Source: an uncultured Burkholderiales bacterium (GTDB taxonomy: Bacteria; Pseudomonadota; Gammaproteobacteria; Burkholderiales; Burkholderiaceae_E). Taken from it: a DNA stretch of 6,668 nucleotides. Both the position numbers and the translations under genes were made by a program. This document shows positions 1 to 6,397 of the stretch, one piece after another. Under the pieces are notes generated by a model, which was not told where the DNA came from, searched no databases, and saw only the letters and a program-made list of their open reading frames with translations. The stretch's first letter is position 1, and every line of letters starts with the position of its first letter. Location of the stretch: positions 1 to 6,668 of the forward strand of contig CAIXXI010000208.1 in assembly GCA_903923345.1 (NCBI GenBank), written 5' to 3'.

Positions 1-692
1 CTGAAGGCCGCCGGATGTCTGAACAGGCAGCCTTTGCGCTCGACCCAGATCTCATCGGCGGCATTGACCATGATCTCGCTGATCGACGCATCATCGAGCA
101 GCCTTTCAAGTGGCCCCAGGCCCACCGATTCATCGATGACATCATTGATGAGACTCGAACGATCGATGTGTTCGGGCAGTTGGATGGACTCAGCGAGCAG
201 CTGTTCGATGACCGATCGGATCTCGCCGCGCAACGCCTGCGGGTCACTCAGGCTCAGGTCCCGACGTCTGAGGTCCAGTGCCTCGACAAGCTCCGCCTGG
301 ACCCTTCTGCGCCAGACGAGGCCCTCGCGCTGAGACATGGCCTCATGCTCAGCCTGCACAACTTCAGGCACCGCGCTGTTCTGCTCACTGCGCAGCCCCT
401 GTGCGTGCACCGCAACCCGTATACGAATGCCGGCGATCTCGATGAGATCGGCATCGGTGATCAACGCGGATTCGGCCATGCGCTGACCATTGATCAGAGT
501 GCCACTCAGACTGCCCAGGTCCTGCAGGCGCAGCGATGGTCCGGTACCGACGATCTGCGCATGGTGACGGCCCACCCGCCAGCCGGTCAGCACGACGTCG
601 CAGTCTCGGTCGCGGCCCAAACGAGCCGGCAGCCGATCGATGTGCTCGGTGCGGGCTGCCTGCCCGGATTGTTCGATAAACAGGGTCAACAT
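1..692 (-). CDS. cpaF: FHA-domain CpaF/TadA pilus motor ATPase, N-terminal part (cut by window edge)
   Basis: This is the N-terminal 230 residues of a Tad-pilus motor ATPase; the 3' part lies beyond the left edge. Residues about 2-96 form an FHA domain: LGRD at 25-28, GWRVGRHHA at 37-45, DLGSLSGT at 58-65 and ING at 67-69. A charged, probably helical linker follows (about 100-170). Residues 184-221 match the start of the CpaF/TadA family: VGLGPLERLL (190-199), then SEIMVN (205-210) and WVERKG (216-221). The Walker A and B motifs would be past the edge. In the family, CpaF forms a cytoplasmic hexamer whose ATP hydrolysis drives pilin polymerisation. The ATG at 692 was chosen because the first FHA strand (LTLFIE) begins immediately after it; no strong Shine-Dalgarno sequence is visible. 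It starts 39 nt after the secretin stop. Oddity: the usual phosphothreonine-contacting Ser and Asn are Gly41 and Ser63. The family call is firm; the phosphopeptide-binding ability is doubtful. Confidence 0.92.
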   Translation of the reverse strand, partial: MLTLFIEQSGQAARTEHIDRLPARLGRDRDCDVVLTGWRVGRHHAQIVGTGPSLRLQDLGSLSGTLINGQRMAESALITDADLIEIAGIRIRVAVHAQGLRSEQNSAVPEVVQAEHEAMSQREGLVWRRRVQAELVEALDLRRRDLSLSDPQALRGEIRSVIEQLLAESIQLPEHIDRSSLINDVIDESVGLGPLERLLDDASISEIMVNAADEIWVERKGCLFRHPAAF

Positions 693-731
693 GATGGAGA
701 TAGACGTGATGAGGTGCTGAAGGGGGCAGGC

Positions 732-2138
732 TTAGTCGACCATCCGCAGCCGCTCTCGGGTCGGCTTGAATCGGGTCGCGGTTCCGCGGTCTTCGCCTTC
801 CAAAGACATCGCCGGTTGCGGATCAGCCGCCTCATCGGCTGCAGGGAGCAGCCGCCTTGCCGAGCGCATGGGTGCTGGTGTGATGGCCTGCGCAGCAGGG
901 GTCATCGGCCCGCCGCTCACGAATCTCGGGGTGATGAACACCACGAGCTCGGTCTGACGATCCCGAAACTGTCTGGATCGAAACAGCCCACCCAGCACCG
1001 GCAACTCGCTTGCGCCGGCAACACGGTCCATGTTGCGTGAGCCCTCATCGGTCAGCAGCCCGGCGATCACCAGCGTTTCGCTCTCGCGCAGATTGACGTC
1101 GGTCTCGGCGCGGCGCTTGGTCAGGCCCGGAACATCCTTGACGGTCACTTCAAAATTGATCGACGAGATTTCGGTGGCAATGCGTGCAGCAATGACGCCC
1201 GACTCACTGGCCACCGGAGACACATCGAACTTGATGCCGTATTCCTTGAAGGCCACCGATGCATTGCCCAGCGCTCCGGACACCGGGATGGGCAACTCGC
1301 CGCCCGCAACGAATCGGGCGCTGCCACCCGAGCGGCAGGAGAGTCTGGGTTCAGCGAGGATGGCTGCATCACCCGACTGCACGAGAAAGTTCAAGCGCGA
1401 GGCAATCGCAGACGCAATCGACAGGCTGCTGGCCAACGGCCAGATTCGATTGCGAACCTCCATCGCGGTGCCTTCAGCAAGCCCACCGGGTCGTAACTCC
1501 GGACTGCGGTAGGCATCGCCAATCACCTGAAAGCTCGGCCCCTGTGCAGAGCCAGCCCATTTCACGCCGAAGTCTTCGAGCAATTCGCGCCGGATCTCGA
1601 CGAACTTCACGTCCATCGCGATCATCCGCTCCATGCCCAGACGCGGCACGAGGTTCACCACCTGCGGATAGCGCCTGGCGATCTCGGCAATGCGATTGGA
1701 CAGCTCCTCGCTGACCTCACTGCCTTCGATCAGCACTTTGTCGCCGACAACCCGCGCAGTGACCTTCGCTGCCTGACCGAGCATGGCCTGCACCTCGGTG
1801 ACCAGCCGCGCGGTGTCGGCAGCCAACACATTAAAGACATAGCTGCGCTCCGGGCCGCTCTTGCCCCAGACCACCAGCGTGCTTTGACCGGGCGCCTCGG
1901 GCAGCACCAGCACCTGCCGATCATCCAGTGCAGTGGCTTGGATGACCTTGCCATTGCCCACCGCCATGCGGCGCACATCGCGCTCGTTCAGGACATGGGC
2001 CTGCCCGACATACAGGTTGATCGGCGTGGCATTTGAGCTGCCTGGCGCAGCGACGCTGTGCTGCGCCGGTGTTTGCGCAAGCAGCGGCCCGCTTGTCAGG
2101 GCCAGGCTGATGAGGAGTGGTCGGAGACGACAACGCAT
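732..2138 (-). CDS. cpaC: CpaC/RcpA-type outer-membrane secretin of the Tad pilus
   Basis: Encodes the outer-membrane channel through which the Flp fibre leaves the cell. Counting from the ATG at 2138 (468 aa), residues 1-21 are a Sec signal peptide (MRCRLRPLLISLALTSGPLLA, probable cut before Gln22). About 36-108 is the pilus-secretin N-terminal domain (INLYVGQAHVL...). About 109-165 is a BON/secretin-N-like region (VLIEGSEVSEE). About 175-406 is the secretin core, with ILAEPRLS (260-267), FVAGGELPIPVS (276-287), ETLVIAGLL (354-362), ELPVLGGLF (378-386) and TELVVFITPRFV (396-407). The last 60 residues are a low-complexity tail ending RLRMVD. An in-frame ATG at 2174 overlaps the cpaB stop as ATGA and would add 12 residues before the signal peptide. 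I prefer 2138 because AAGGA lies 5 nt upstream and the signal peptide then has normal length. Length and motif order are normal for CpaC/RcpA. Confidence 0.95.
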   Translation of the reverse strand: MRCRLRPLLISLALTSGPLLAQTPAQHSVAAPGSSNATPINLYVGQAHVLNERDVRRMAVGNGKVIQATALDDRQVLVLPEAPGQSTLVVWGKSGPERSYVFNVLAADTARLVTEVQAMLGQAAKVTARVVGDKVLIEGSEVSEELSNRIAEIARRYPQVVNLVPRLGMERMIAMDVKFVEIRRELLEDFGVKWAGSAQGPSFQVIGDAYRSPELRPGGLAEGTAMEVRNRIWPLASSLSIASAIASRLNFLVQSGDAAILAEPRLSCRSGGSARFVAGGELPIPVSGALGNASVAFKEYGIKFDVSPVASESGVIAARIATEISSINFEVTVKDVPGLTKRRAETDVNLRESETLVIAGLLTDEGSRNMDRVAGASELPVLGGLFRSRQFRDRQTELVVFITPRFVSGGPMTPAAQAITPAPMRSARRLLPAADEAADPQPAMSLEGEDRGTATRFKPTRERLRMVD

Positions 2139-2143
2139 GGTGA

Positions 2144-2148
2144 TCCTT
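2144..2148 (-). promoter_or_regulatory. Ribosome binding site deciding the secretin start
   Basis: AAGGA on the minus strand, 5 nt before the ATG at 2138-2136. The earlier in-frame ATG at 2174 has no Shine-Dalgarno sequence in the end of cpaB. This site is the main reason for the shorter secretin start. Confidence 0.6.
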
Positions 2149-2170
2149 GAGGGCAGTCTGAAGGCGGTGT

Positions 2171-3310
2171 TCATCTGAAGAGCGGCACGGTCGTAGGGGG
2201 CTCCAGCGATGGCCAGCCAGCGGGCCAGCCCGGCGCACTCGGGCGGTCAGTGGCGTCTTGAGCGGGCGTCGCATTCGGGCCAGTCGATGCGTTGGACGCG
2301 GGATTGGGCGCTGGCGCCTGGGCGGGCGGTGTGTCTGCGCGCCCCGGCAACTGATTGCTTGCGGGTATGGGCGTGCCGGCTGGGAATGGCGTGTTTGGGG
2401 GGATCGGCGCGCCCGATGGTGGTGTACTCGGTGCGGGTGCAGCCACCGGCCCTCTGCCGCCGACAATCACCTGGGGCGGTGCAGGCGGCGGCGCAGGCGC
2501 TGCAACCGGCATCGGCGCTGCAATGCCGAGCAGCTCATTCACATCGAGCCGCTTCTCGGCGACTGCCTGACGGTCATTGGGATTGCGTAGCACCGCGGTC
2601 AGCTTGCCGCTGCGCTGCGCAACCACCAGCCTCTGAGCCCGATCCGGATCGACCTCGACGGTGATCGAGGTATAGGGCCGCCCCGTGGGCATTTCATCGG
2701 GCTGTGACGCGCGGGACTGACGGCCGGTTGCAATCACCGGGACGTCCTGCATCACGGTTCGGGTGATCTCGGACTGCAATTGCCCGGTCAATGGCGGCGG
2801 CCTGACCGTGACCATGAGGTCGATGCGATCGCCGGGTTGCAACATGCCGGACAGCGAATTGACCTCATCCACGGCGATGGTCATGGCCCGCACACCCGGC
2901 CTGACCCGGCTCGAAATCGAACCTGCCTGAGCCGAAGCGACCAGTGAAGCCAACAGCGGCTCTCCAGCCTGCATCGGCACTTGCACGGCCATGCCGGCCA
3001 CCGTATCGAAGCGAGCCGGCGTGACCACCCCACCGGGGACAAACTCACGCGGCATCTGGCGAACCGCCATGGTCTCTGCGCTGACAGCATCGCCACGCTT
3101 GAGCTCGCGACGGGCCACCACGACCTCGACCATTTCCTGGCGGGGAGACAAGCGAGCCTTCTCAAGCGCCAGCCGCTCGCCGATGTAGTTGCGCGCGCCG
3201 AGCACAGCAACCGCACCAAAGCCGATGGCACCCAGCACCAGCCATAAGGTGCGTCGGGCCAACAGCGACGCCCAGACCTGCTGAATCAGATGAATGATGC
3301 GGTGCTTCAT
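2171..3310 (-). CDS. cpaB: CpaB/RcpC-type Flp pilus assembly protein with long Pro-rich tail
   Basis: A 379-aa protein anchored in the inner membrane and facing the periplasm. In the Tad family CpaB/RcpC is thought to connect the inner-membrane machine to the secretin; some members carry a peptidoglycan-binding role. Residues 1-20 are basic and 21-39 are a membrane segment (TLWLVLGAIGFGAVAVLGA). A SAF domain spans about 61-127 (VVVARRELKRGDAV, then VAGMAVQVPMQAGEPL). The RcpC/CpaB domain follows, with the hallmark VDEVNSLSGMLQPGDRIDLM near 146-165. A conserved beta region (SITVEVDPDRAQRLVVAQ, GKLTAVLRNP) follows. From about 262 the protein becomes a roughly 118-residue Pro/Ala-rich tail containing QVIVGGRG and G(A/T)PIP repeats. 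The ATG overlaps the upstream gene's stop as ATGA (3307-3310). Its own stop overlaps an ATG of the secretin gene in the same way. No strong ribosome binding site is seen, so translation is probably coupled. Confidence 0.95.
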   Translation of the reverse strand: MKHRIIHLIQQVWASLLARRTLWLVLGAIGFGAVAVLGARNYIGERLALEKARLSPRQEMVEVVVARRELKRGDAVSAETMAVRQMPREFVPGGVVTPARFDTVAGMAVQVPMQAGEPLLASLVASAQAGSISSRVRPGVRAMTIAVDEVNSLSGMLQPGDRIDLMVTVRPPPLTGQLQSEITRTVMQDVPVIATGRQSRASQPDEMPTGRPYTSITVEVDPDRAQRLVVAQRSGKLTAVLRNPNDRQAVAEKRLDVNELLGIAAPMPVAAPAPPPAPPQVIVGGRGPVAAPAPSTPPSGAPIPPNTPFPAGTPIPASNQLPGRADTPPAQAPAPNPASNASTGPNATPAQDATDRPSAPGWPAGWPSLEPPTTVPLFR

Positions 3311-3480
3311 GGCAGAGAGATCGCCCAGGTGAATCGTTGGTGATGTGAAGCAATTGCGTTGATCAACTGGCGGATCGGGGAATCAGCGCCCGGTATGAAC
3401 ACGATCGCCAGCAAGGCCAGCACCAGCAGGGTTTCAAGTGCGGCATGGCCAGCCTGGCTGGACCGAGATACCGGCTTCAT
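3307..3480 (-). CDS. Small prepilin-like protein of the Tad locus (57 aa)
   Basis: A 57-aa peptide with a class IV prepilin look: a short basic leader (MKPVSRSSQAG), Gly11 as the likely cleavage site, and Glu16 at mature position +5 (G-HAALE). A hydrophobic helix follows (TLLVLALLAIVFIP, 17-30). The remaining 27 residues are short and soluble and end FTWAISLP. No Tyr follows the Glu, unlike Flp major pilins, so a TadE/TadF-like minor pseudopilin or regulator of pilin assembly is more likely than a fibre subunit; this is inference. The ATG at 3480 is preferred over an in-frame TTG at 3495. It makes an ATGA overlap with the preceding stop (3477-3479) and has GGAG 9 nt upstream. Its own stop overlaps the cpaB ATG. 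I do not know a named family for it. The coding call is supported by the tight coupling on both sides. Confidence 0.75.
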   Translation of the reverse strand: MKPVSRSSQAGHAALETLLVLALLAIVFIPGADSPIRQLINAIASHHQRFTWAISLP

Positions 3481-4145
3481 TGCGGCCGGCTCCAATGCAG
3501 GACCACCGCGGTTGCGTCGCGGTGCCGCGACACGGTGGCGATGACTTCGTCGCGCTCGCGGCTCAGTGCAATCGCCTCGCCGGATGCATGGGCACCGCCG
3601 CGATACCAGGCCGCACCTTGCGCTGGCATGCCAAGGCTTGGATCCACTCGAAAACCTTCGGCTTGCGCGCGCCGCTTCAGGTGCGATGCGGCAGCACCCG
3701 GCTCATCATCGACCAGCGCGACCAGCGTTCCGGCGCGGCGACCTGGATCCTGGTGGTCGAGCTGACGCAGGACGCGAGAGGACTGAGGCAGCCAACGCAG
3801 GACCGTCGCTGAGAAATGCGCGTCGTTGGCTGCGTCCGAAGATCGAGCCTCCGACTGCGACGTGCGGCGCCAATGCGTGGCCAGCCCTTCACTGCCCCGA
3901 GGCGTGGCCCGCACCTGAACCGTGTCGGTTGCGCCGTTGTGGCTGCGGGTCGAGATGATCTGCCAATCACCACGGGTGGTCTCGATGATGCGTTTGCCAG
4001 CCGCCTGGAAATGCTGGGCCAGGCGTTCGCGAATCGTTTCAGGCGATTCAGTGCTGCTGAAGCGGTAGGTGGTGACGGCGTGGCCATCGATCTGTGAGTC
4101 ATTCATCACGAGTTCCTGGCGAACGGTGGGTGGCAAGGCATCCAT
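3477..4145 (-). CDS. Uncharacterised Tad-locus protein with apparent internal duplication (222 aa)
   Basis: I do not recognise this protein. It has no signal peptide or membrane segment in the visible reading, so a cytoplasmic location is the simplest reading. Two halves appear to share one layout: a strand (TTYRFS, 25-30; TLVALVDD, 140-147), an amphipathic helix (PETIRERLAQHFQAAGKRI, 35-53; AAASHLKRRAQAEGFRV, 151-167), then strands ending in a Trp motif (THWRR, 90-94; VLHWSRP, 215-221). Between them lies a linker with VLRWLPQSSRVLRQLDHQDPGRR (115-137 region). I chose the ATG at 4145 because AGGAG lies 6 nt upstream. An ATG at 4163, six codons earlier, overlaps the tadE-like stop as ATGA and is a possible alternative. 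Its position between two pseudopilin-like genes suggests a role in pilus assembly or its control, which is inference from context only. It is clearly coding: open throughout, with coupled starts and stops. Confidence 0.8.
   Translation of the reverse strand: MDALPPTVRQELVMNDSQIDGHAVTTYRFSSTESPETIRERLAQHFQAAGKRIIETTRGDWQIISTRSHNGATDTVQVRATPRGSEGLATHWRRTSQSEARSSDAANDAHFSATVLRWLPQSSRVLRQLDHQDPGRRAGTLVALVDDEPGAAASHLKRRAQAEGFRVDPSLGMPAQGAAWYRGGAHASGEAIALSRERDEVIATVSRHRDATAVVLHWSRPQ
3490..3493 (-). promoter_or_regulatory. Ribosome binding site of the 57-aa prepilin-like gene
   Basis: GGAG on the minus strand, 9 nt before the ATG at 3480-3478 and inside the end of the upstream gene. Together with the ATGA overlap it favours this ATG over the TTG 15 nt earlier. 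Confidence 0.5.
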
Positions 4146-4151
4146 GGCGAT

Positions 4152-4156
4152 CTCCT
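4152..4156 (-). promoter_or_regulatory. Ribosome binding site of the 222-aa gene
   Basis: AGGAG on the minus strand, 6 nt before the ATG at 4145-4143. It lies between the two candidate starts and favours the second one. Confidence 0.6.
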
Positions 4157-4159
4157 GTT

Positions 4160-5056
4160 TCATGGGGCGGTTGGGTCGGGCAGGCCGGCGGGCAACGGGC
4201 TATGGGTCATGGGTTGTGATGAGGCATCGCCCAGGCGATCGGCCGGCACGCGGTCGACATCAATCGAATAGGGATCGAATTGCCGTGCGCTCGATTCAAG
4301 GCCCAGGAATGCCGCCGTGCCCAGGACCGCCCGAACCGGCAGCCAGGCCGCGCGAAGGGCGGGCTCGACCACCGGAACACGCGCACCGGCCTCAACCCGG
4401 GATTGAACCGAATCGGGTGCCGGCCCATAGGGCGTTGAGGCGTTCCAGGCATCGGTGAGCACGATCAGATGCGAGCGCAGGGTCAGGGGCATCGAGAGCA
4501 GACGCGATGTCCAGCCGTCTGCCGATTGACTGCGAGAGACCTGAGTCGCAACCTGGGCGCGAATAAAGCCGCCATCGAGCGTGAGACCAAAGCGCCCAGG
4601 CCCAGCGAGCTCGGACAGCGTTTTGACCGCCCCGGGAAAAGCGCGGTCACCCTGCCCACCGGCAAAGGCAAACGGTGTGTTGAAGCGCTCAGAAGACACC
4701 TCGAAGCTGACATCCTCGAAGCGCTCGAGCAGTGCATCGCCCCGACGATCCACCCAGAAAGCCTTGCGCTCATCAGGGCGGGCAAGCCCTGCTGCGGTCT
4801 CACCGCTCTGTATTCCGAAGTGCTCGGCGGAAAACACACGCCTTCGCAACTCGCCGGCCAACTCCGCCTGCGATTGAGCGTCCGTGCAGAACGATGGACG
4901 CACCGTACACTCGAACGCCAATTGCCGTGCCGCCGCGATATTGGCCTGCTGCATGTCGAGTACCCGGGCCAGCCAGGTGACACCGAAGTACAGAGGCAAG
5001 ACCGCGACCAACGCGATCAGCAACTCGATGAGGGCCTGTCCTTTCAGATGCCGCAT
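4160..5056 (-). CDS. TadE-like pseudopilin
   Basis: A 298-aa protein with the TadE N-terminus: a short basic leader (MRHLKG), Gly6 as likely prepilin-peptidase site, Glu11 at +5 (QALIE), and a hydrophobic helix to about residue 30 (LLIALVAVLPLYFGVTWLA). The helix is followed by LDMQQANIAAARQLAFEC, a pattern typical of TadE/TadG-like proteins. In the Tad system TadE and TadF are processed pseudopilins needed for pilus production but are not major fibre subunits. The rest, about 270 residues, should be periplasmic; Cys50 and Cys57 are the only cysteines and could form a disulfide. The protein is longer than classical TadE. The ATG at 5056 has a GAGGTGA ribosome binding site overlapping the preceding stop, and a 3 nt gap. 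The 3' end (4160-4163) overlaps an in-frame ATG of the next gene as ATGA. The N-terminal assignment is firm; the C-terminal domain is unassigned. Confidence 0.85.
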   Translation of the reverse strand: MRHLKGQALIELLIALVAVLPLYFGVTWLARVLDMQQANIAAARQLAFECTVRPSFCTDAQSQAELAGELRRRVFSAEHFGIQSGETAAGLARPDERKAFWVDRRGDALLERFEDVSFEVSSERFNTPFAFAGGQGDRAFPGAVKTLSELAGPGRFGLTLDGGFIRAQVATQVSRSQSADGWTSRLLSMPLTLRSHLIVLTDAWNASTPYGPAPDSVQSRVEAGARVPVVEPALRAAWLPVRAVLGTAAFLGLESSARQFDPYSIDVDRVPADRLGDASSQPMTHSPLPAGLPDPTAP

Positions 5057-5059
5057 GGA

Positions 5060-6382
5060 TCACCTCGCGTAGGCCTGAGCCGCCAGCCGCTGCGCCGCAG
5101 TGGGCGCGACCAGCCGGACCTGCCAGTAGGGGTTGAAGAGGCTTGCGTACTCGGTGCGGGCTGGCGCATCGACCGGCCGCTGGAAATAGACCTCAGCAGC
5201 TGACAGCGCCCACAAACGAGGCGCGGACTCACCGACAAATCGATCGGCCACAGCCATGCGCCCTGCCCCGACGCCGAGCTTGGCCGCAGTGGCCACCTGC
5301 CCGGCCTCCTGACGCGCGACCACGGCCAGGCCACTGCGAGGAAACTGCGCATTGGCGAGTTGCTCGTAATCAAGCTCCCGCACCCGTGCAATGCCTGCAT
5401 ACGATGGCGCGCTGAACATCGAAGCTGCAGCCAGGCGATTGGCGGCCGGGTTGATGCCTACCTCGCCGCTGGTGGAGGTCACTGAATTCAGTTCGGCGCC
5501 TGCCTCGGCAGCGCCCCAACCGAGCGGAACCGACTCGCTCTCCTTGCAGCGAAACCACGACAGGCTGCGCATGTGAAAGGACAGGCTGTCGATTGCCTCC
5601 CAGCGTTCAAGGTCTGGCGAGAGCGTGGTGGTGCCACGTTTGCGCAGGCGATTCAGAGTCAGGCACAAAGACGGAATCGGCGTGAGCAGATCCTCGGTAC
5701 GCGGCCCAGCGACGAAGGGATCGAGCGATGCGACGACCAGGTCGGCAAAGCGCTGACGCTGCGCATCCGACTCGCCTCGTACGGTGAAGTTCTGCCAGGA
5801 CATCGAAGGATCGGGCAGAACCCAGGCGAAAGTGCCAGGATCATTGGCCCGCGCCACTTCAGCCGTCACCATGTTCAGCGCGAAGGCCTGACTGGACAGG
5901 TGCAGGATCTCCTGGCTGGTTTGCAGAATTTCCTTGTAGCCGAGCGCCTCAGCTCCACGGGCCGGAATTTCGATCTCGGCTGCAAGCCCCGCTGACTGGC
6001 GTGCCAGCAGCGCCGCTTCTGCCACGCCCGCCAACAGCGGCTCGATGGCCGGGACGAATGTGCCCAGCTGCGCGGCATTGCGCATCAGTGACTCGAAATA
6101 CTGCGACCAGGACACCAGCGTGACCGCCTGGGCGATGGCCACTTCGTTGGCGAGGATGGCGCGGTTGGAATACGCGTGATAGTTGAGCACCCGCGCACGC
6201 CACAGCCCGGCACTCCAGGCTGCGGCATCGGCTGTGTCGGTCAGGCGTTGCTTGGCAGCAGCCACCTGACCGGCACTGAACATCGCGAACATCGCAATGC
6301 CACCGACCAGCAGGAGCCCCAGCGCCACCAGCAGCGACTGGCCGGACTGAGCGGCGCGACAGCGAACGCGCAGCGGGTGCAT
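5060..6382 (-). CDS. TadG-like Tad pilus assembly protein (no visible VWA domain)
   Basis: A 440-aa protein with one N-terminal membrane helix (about 16-37, SLLVALGLLLVGGIAMFAMF) after a basic leader. It is followed by the TadG-type stretch AAAKQRLTDTADAAAWSAG (41-59), which matches the Flp-assembly TadG N-terminal family. The prepilin-like motif is degenerate: SGQSLLV has Val where pseudopilins have Glu +5, so cleavage is not expected. The remaining 380 residues are probably periplasmic and largely helical in the first half (SQEILHLSSQAFALNMVTAEVA region). I see no DxSxS metal-site motif, so it lacks a recognisable von Willebrand A domain, unlike longer TadG proteins. TadG proteins are thought to anchor or stabilise the pilus at the envelope; that role here is inferred. 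The ATG at 6382 has GAGGG 5 nt upstream and sits 15 nt after the flp stop. The next start follows its stop after 3 nt. Confidence 0.85.
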   Translation of the reverse strand: MHPLRVRCRAAQSGQSLLVALGLLLVGGIAMFAMFSAGQVAAAKQRLTDTADAAAWSAGLWRARVLNYHAYSNRAILANEVAIAQAVTLVSWSQYFESLMRNAAQLGTFVPAIEPLLAGVAEAALLARQSAGLAAEIEIPARGAEALGYKEILQTSQEILHLSSQAFALNMVTAEVARANDPGTFAWVLPDPSMSWQNFTVRGESDAQRQRFADLVVASLDPFVAGPRTEDLLTPIPSLCLTLNRLRKRGTTTLSPDLERWEAIDSLSFHMRSLSWFRCKESESVPLGWGAAEAGAELNSVTSTSGEVGINPAANRLAAASMFSAPSYAGIARVRELDYEQLANAQFPRSGLAVVARQEAGQVATAAKLGVGAGRMAVADRFVGESAPRLWALSAAEVYFQRPVDAPARTEYASLFNPYWQVRLVAPTAAQRLAAQAYAR

Positions 6383-6397
6383 GAGAGCCCTCGCAAC

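Noticed and set aside
1..692. Truncated or pseudogene copy of cpaF
   Set aside because: The frame is open to the window edge, with intact FHA and CpaF N-terminal motifs; the cut is made by the window.
693..731. Possible terminator or promoter between the secretin gene and fha-cpaF
   Set aside because: I see no inverted repeat with a T run and no convincing -35/-10 pair in these 39 nt.
15..1040. Long plus-strand open frame of 341 codons
   Set aside because: It lies antisense to fha-cpaF and the secretin gene, both with clear family motifs. Its translation shows no domain, and such frames are common opposite GC-rich genes.
1921..2466. Minus-strand open frame of 181 codons overlapping cpaB and the secretin start
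   Set aside because: Out of frame with both real genes, composition dominated by Arg, Pro and His, no motif.
2355..2570. Gly/Ala-rich plus-strand open frame
   Set aside because: It is the reverse reading of the Pro-rich CpaB tail; its composition follows from that.
4469..5203. Plus-strand open frame of 244 codons
   Set aside because: Antisense to the TadE-like and TadG-like genes, spans their junction, and has an Arg/Gln-rich translation without recognisable motifs.
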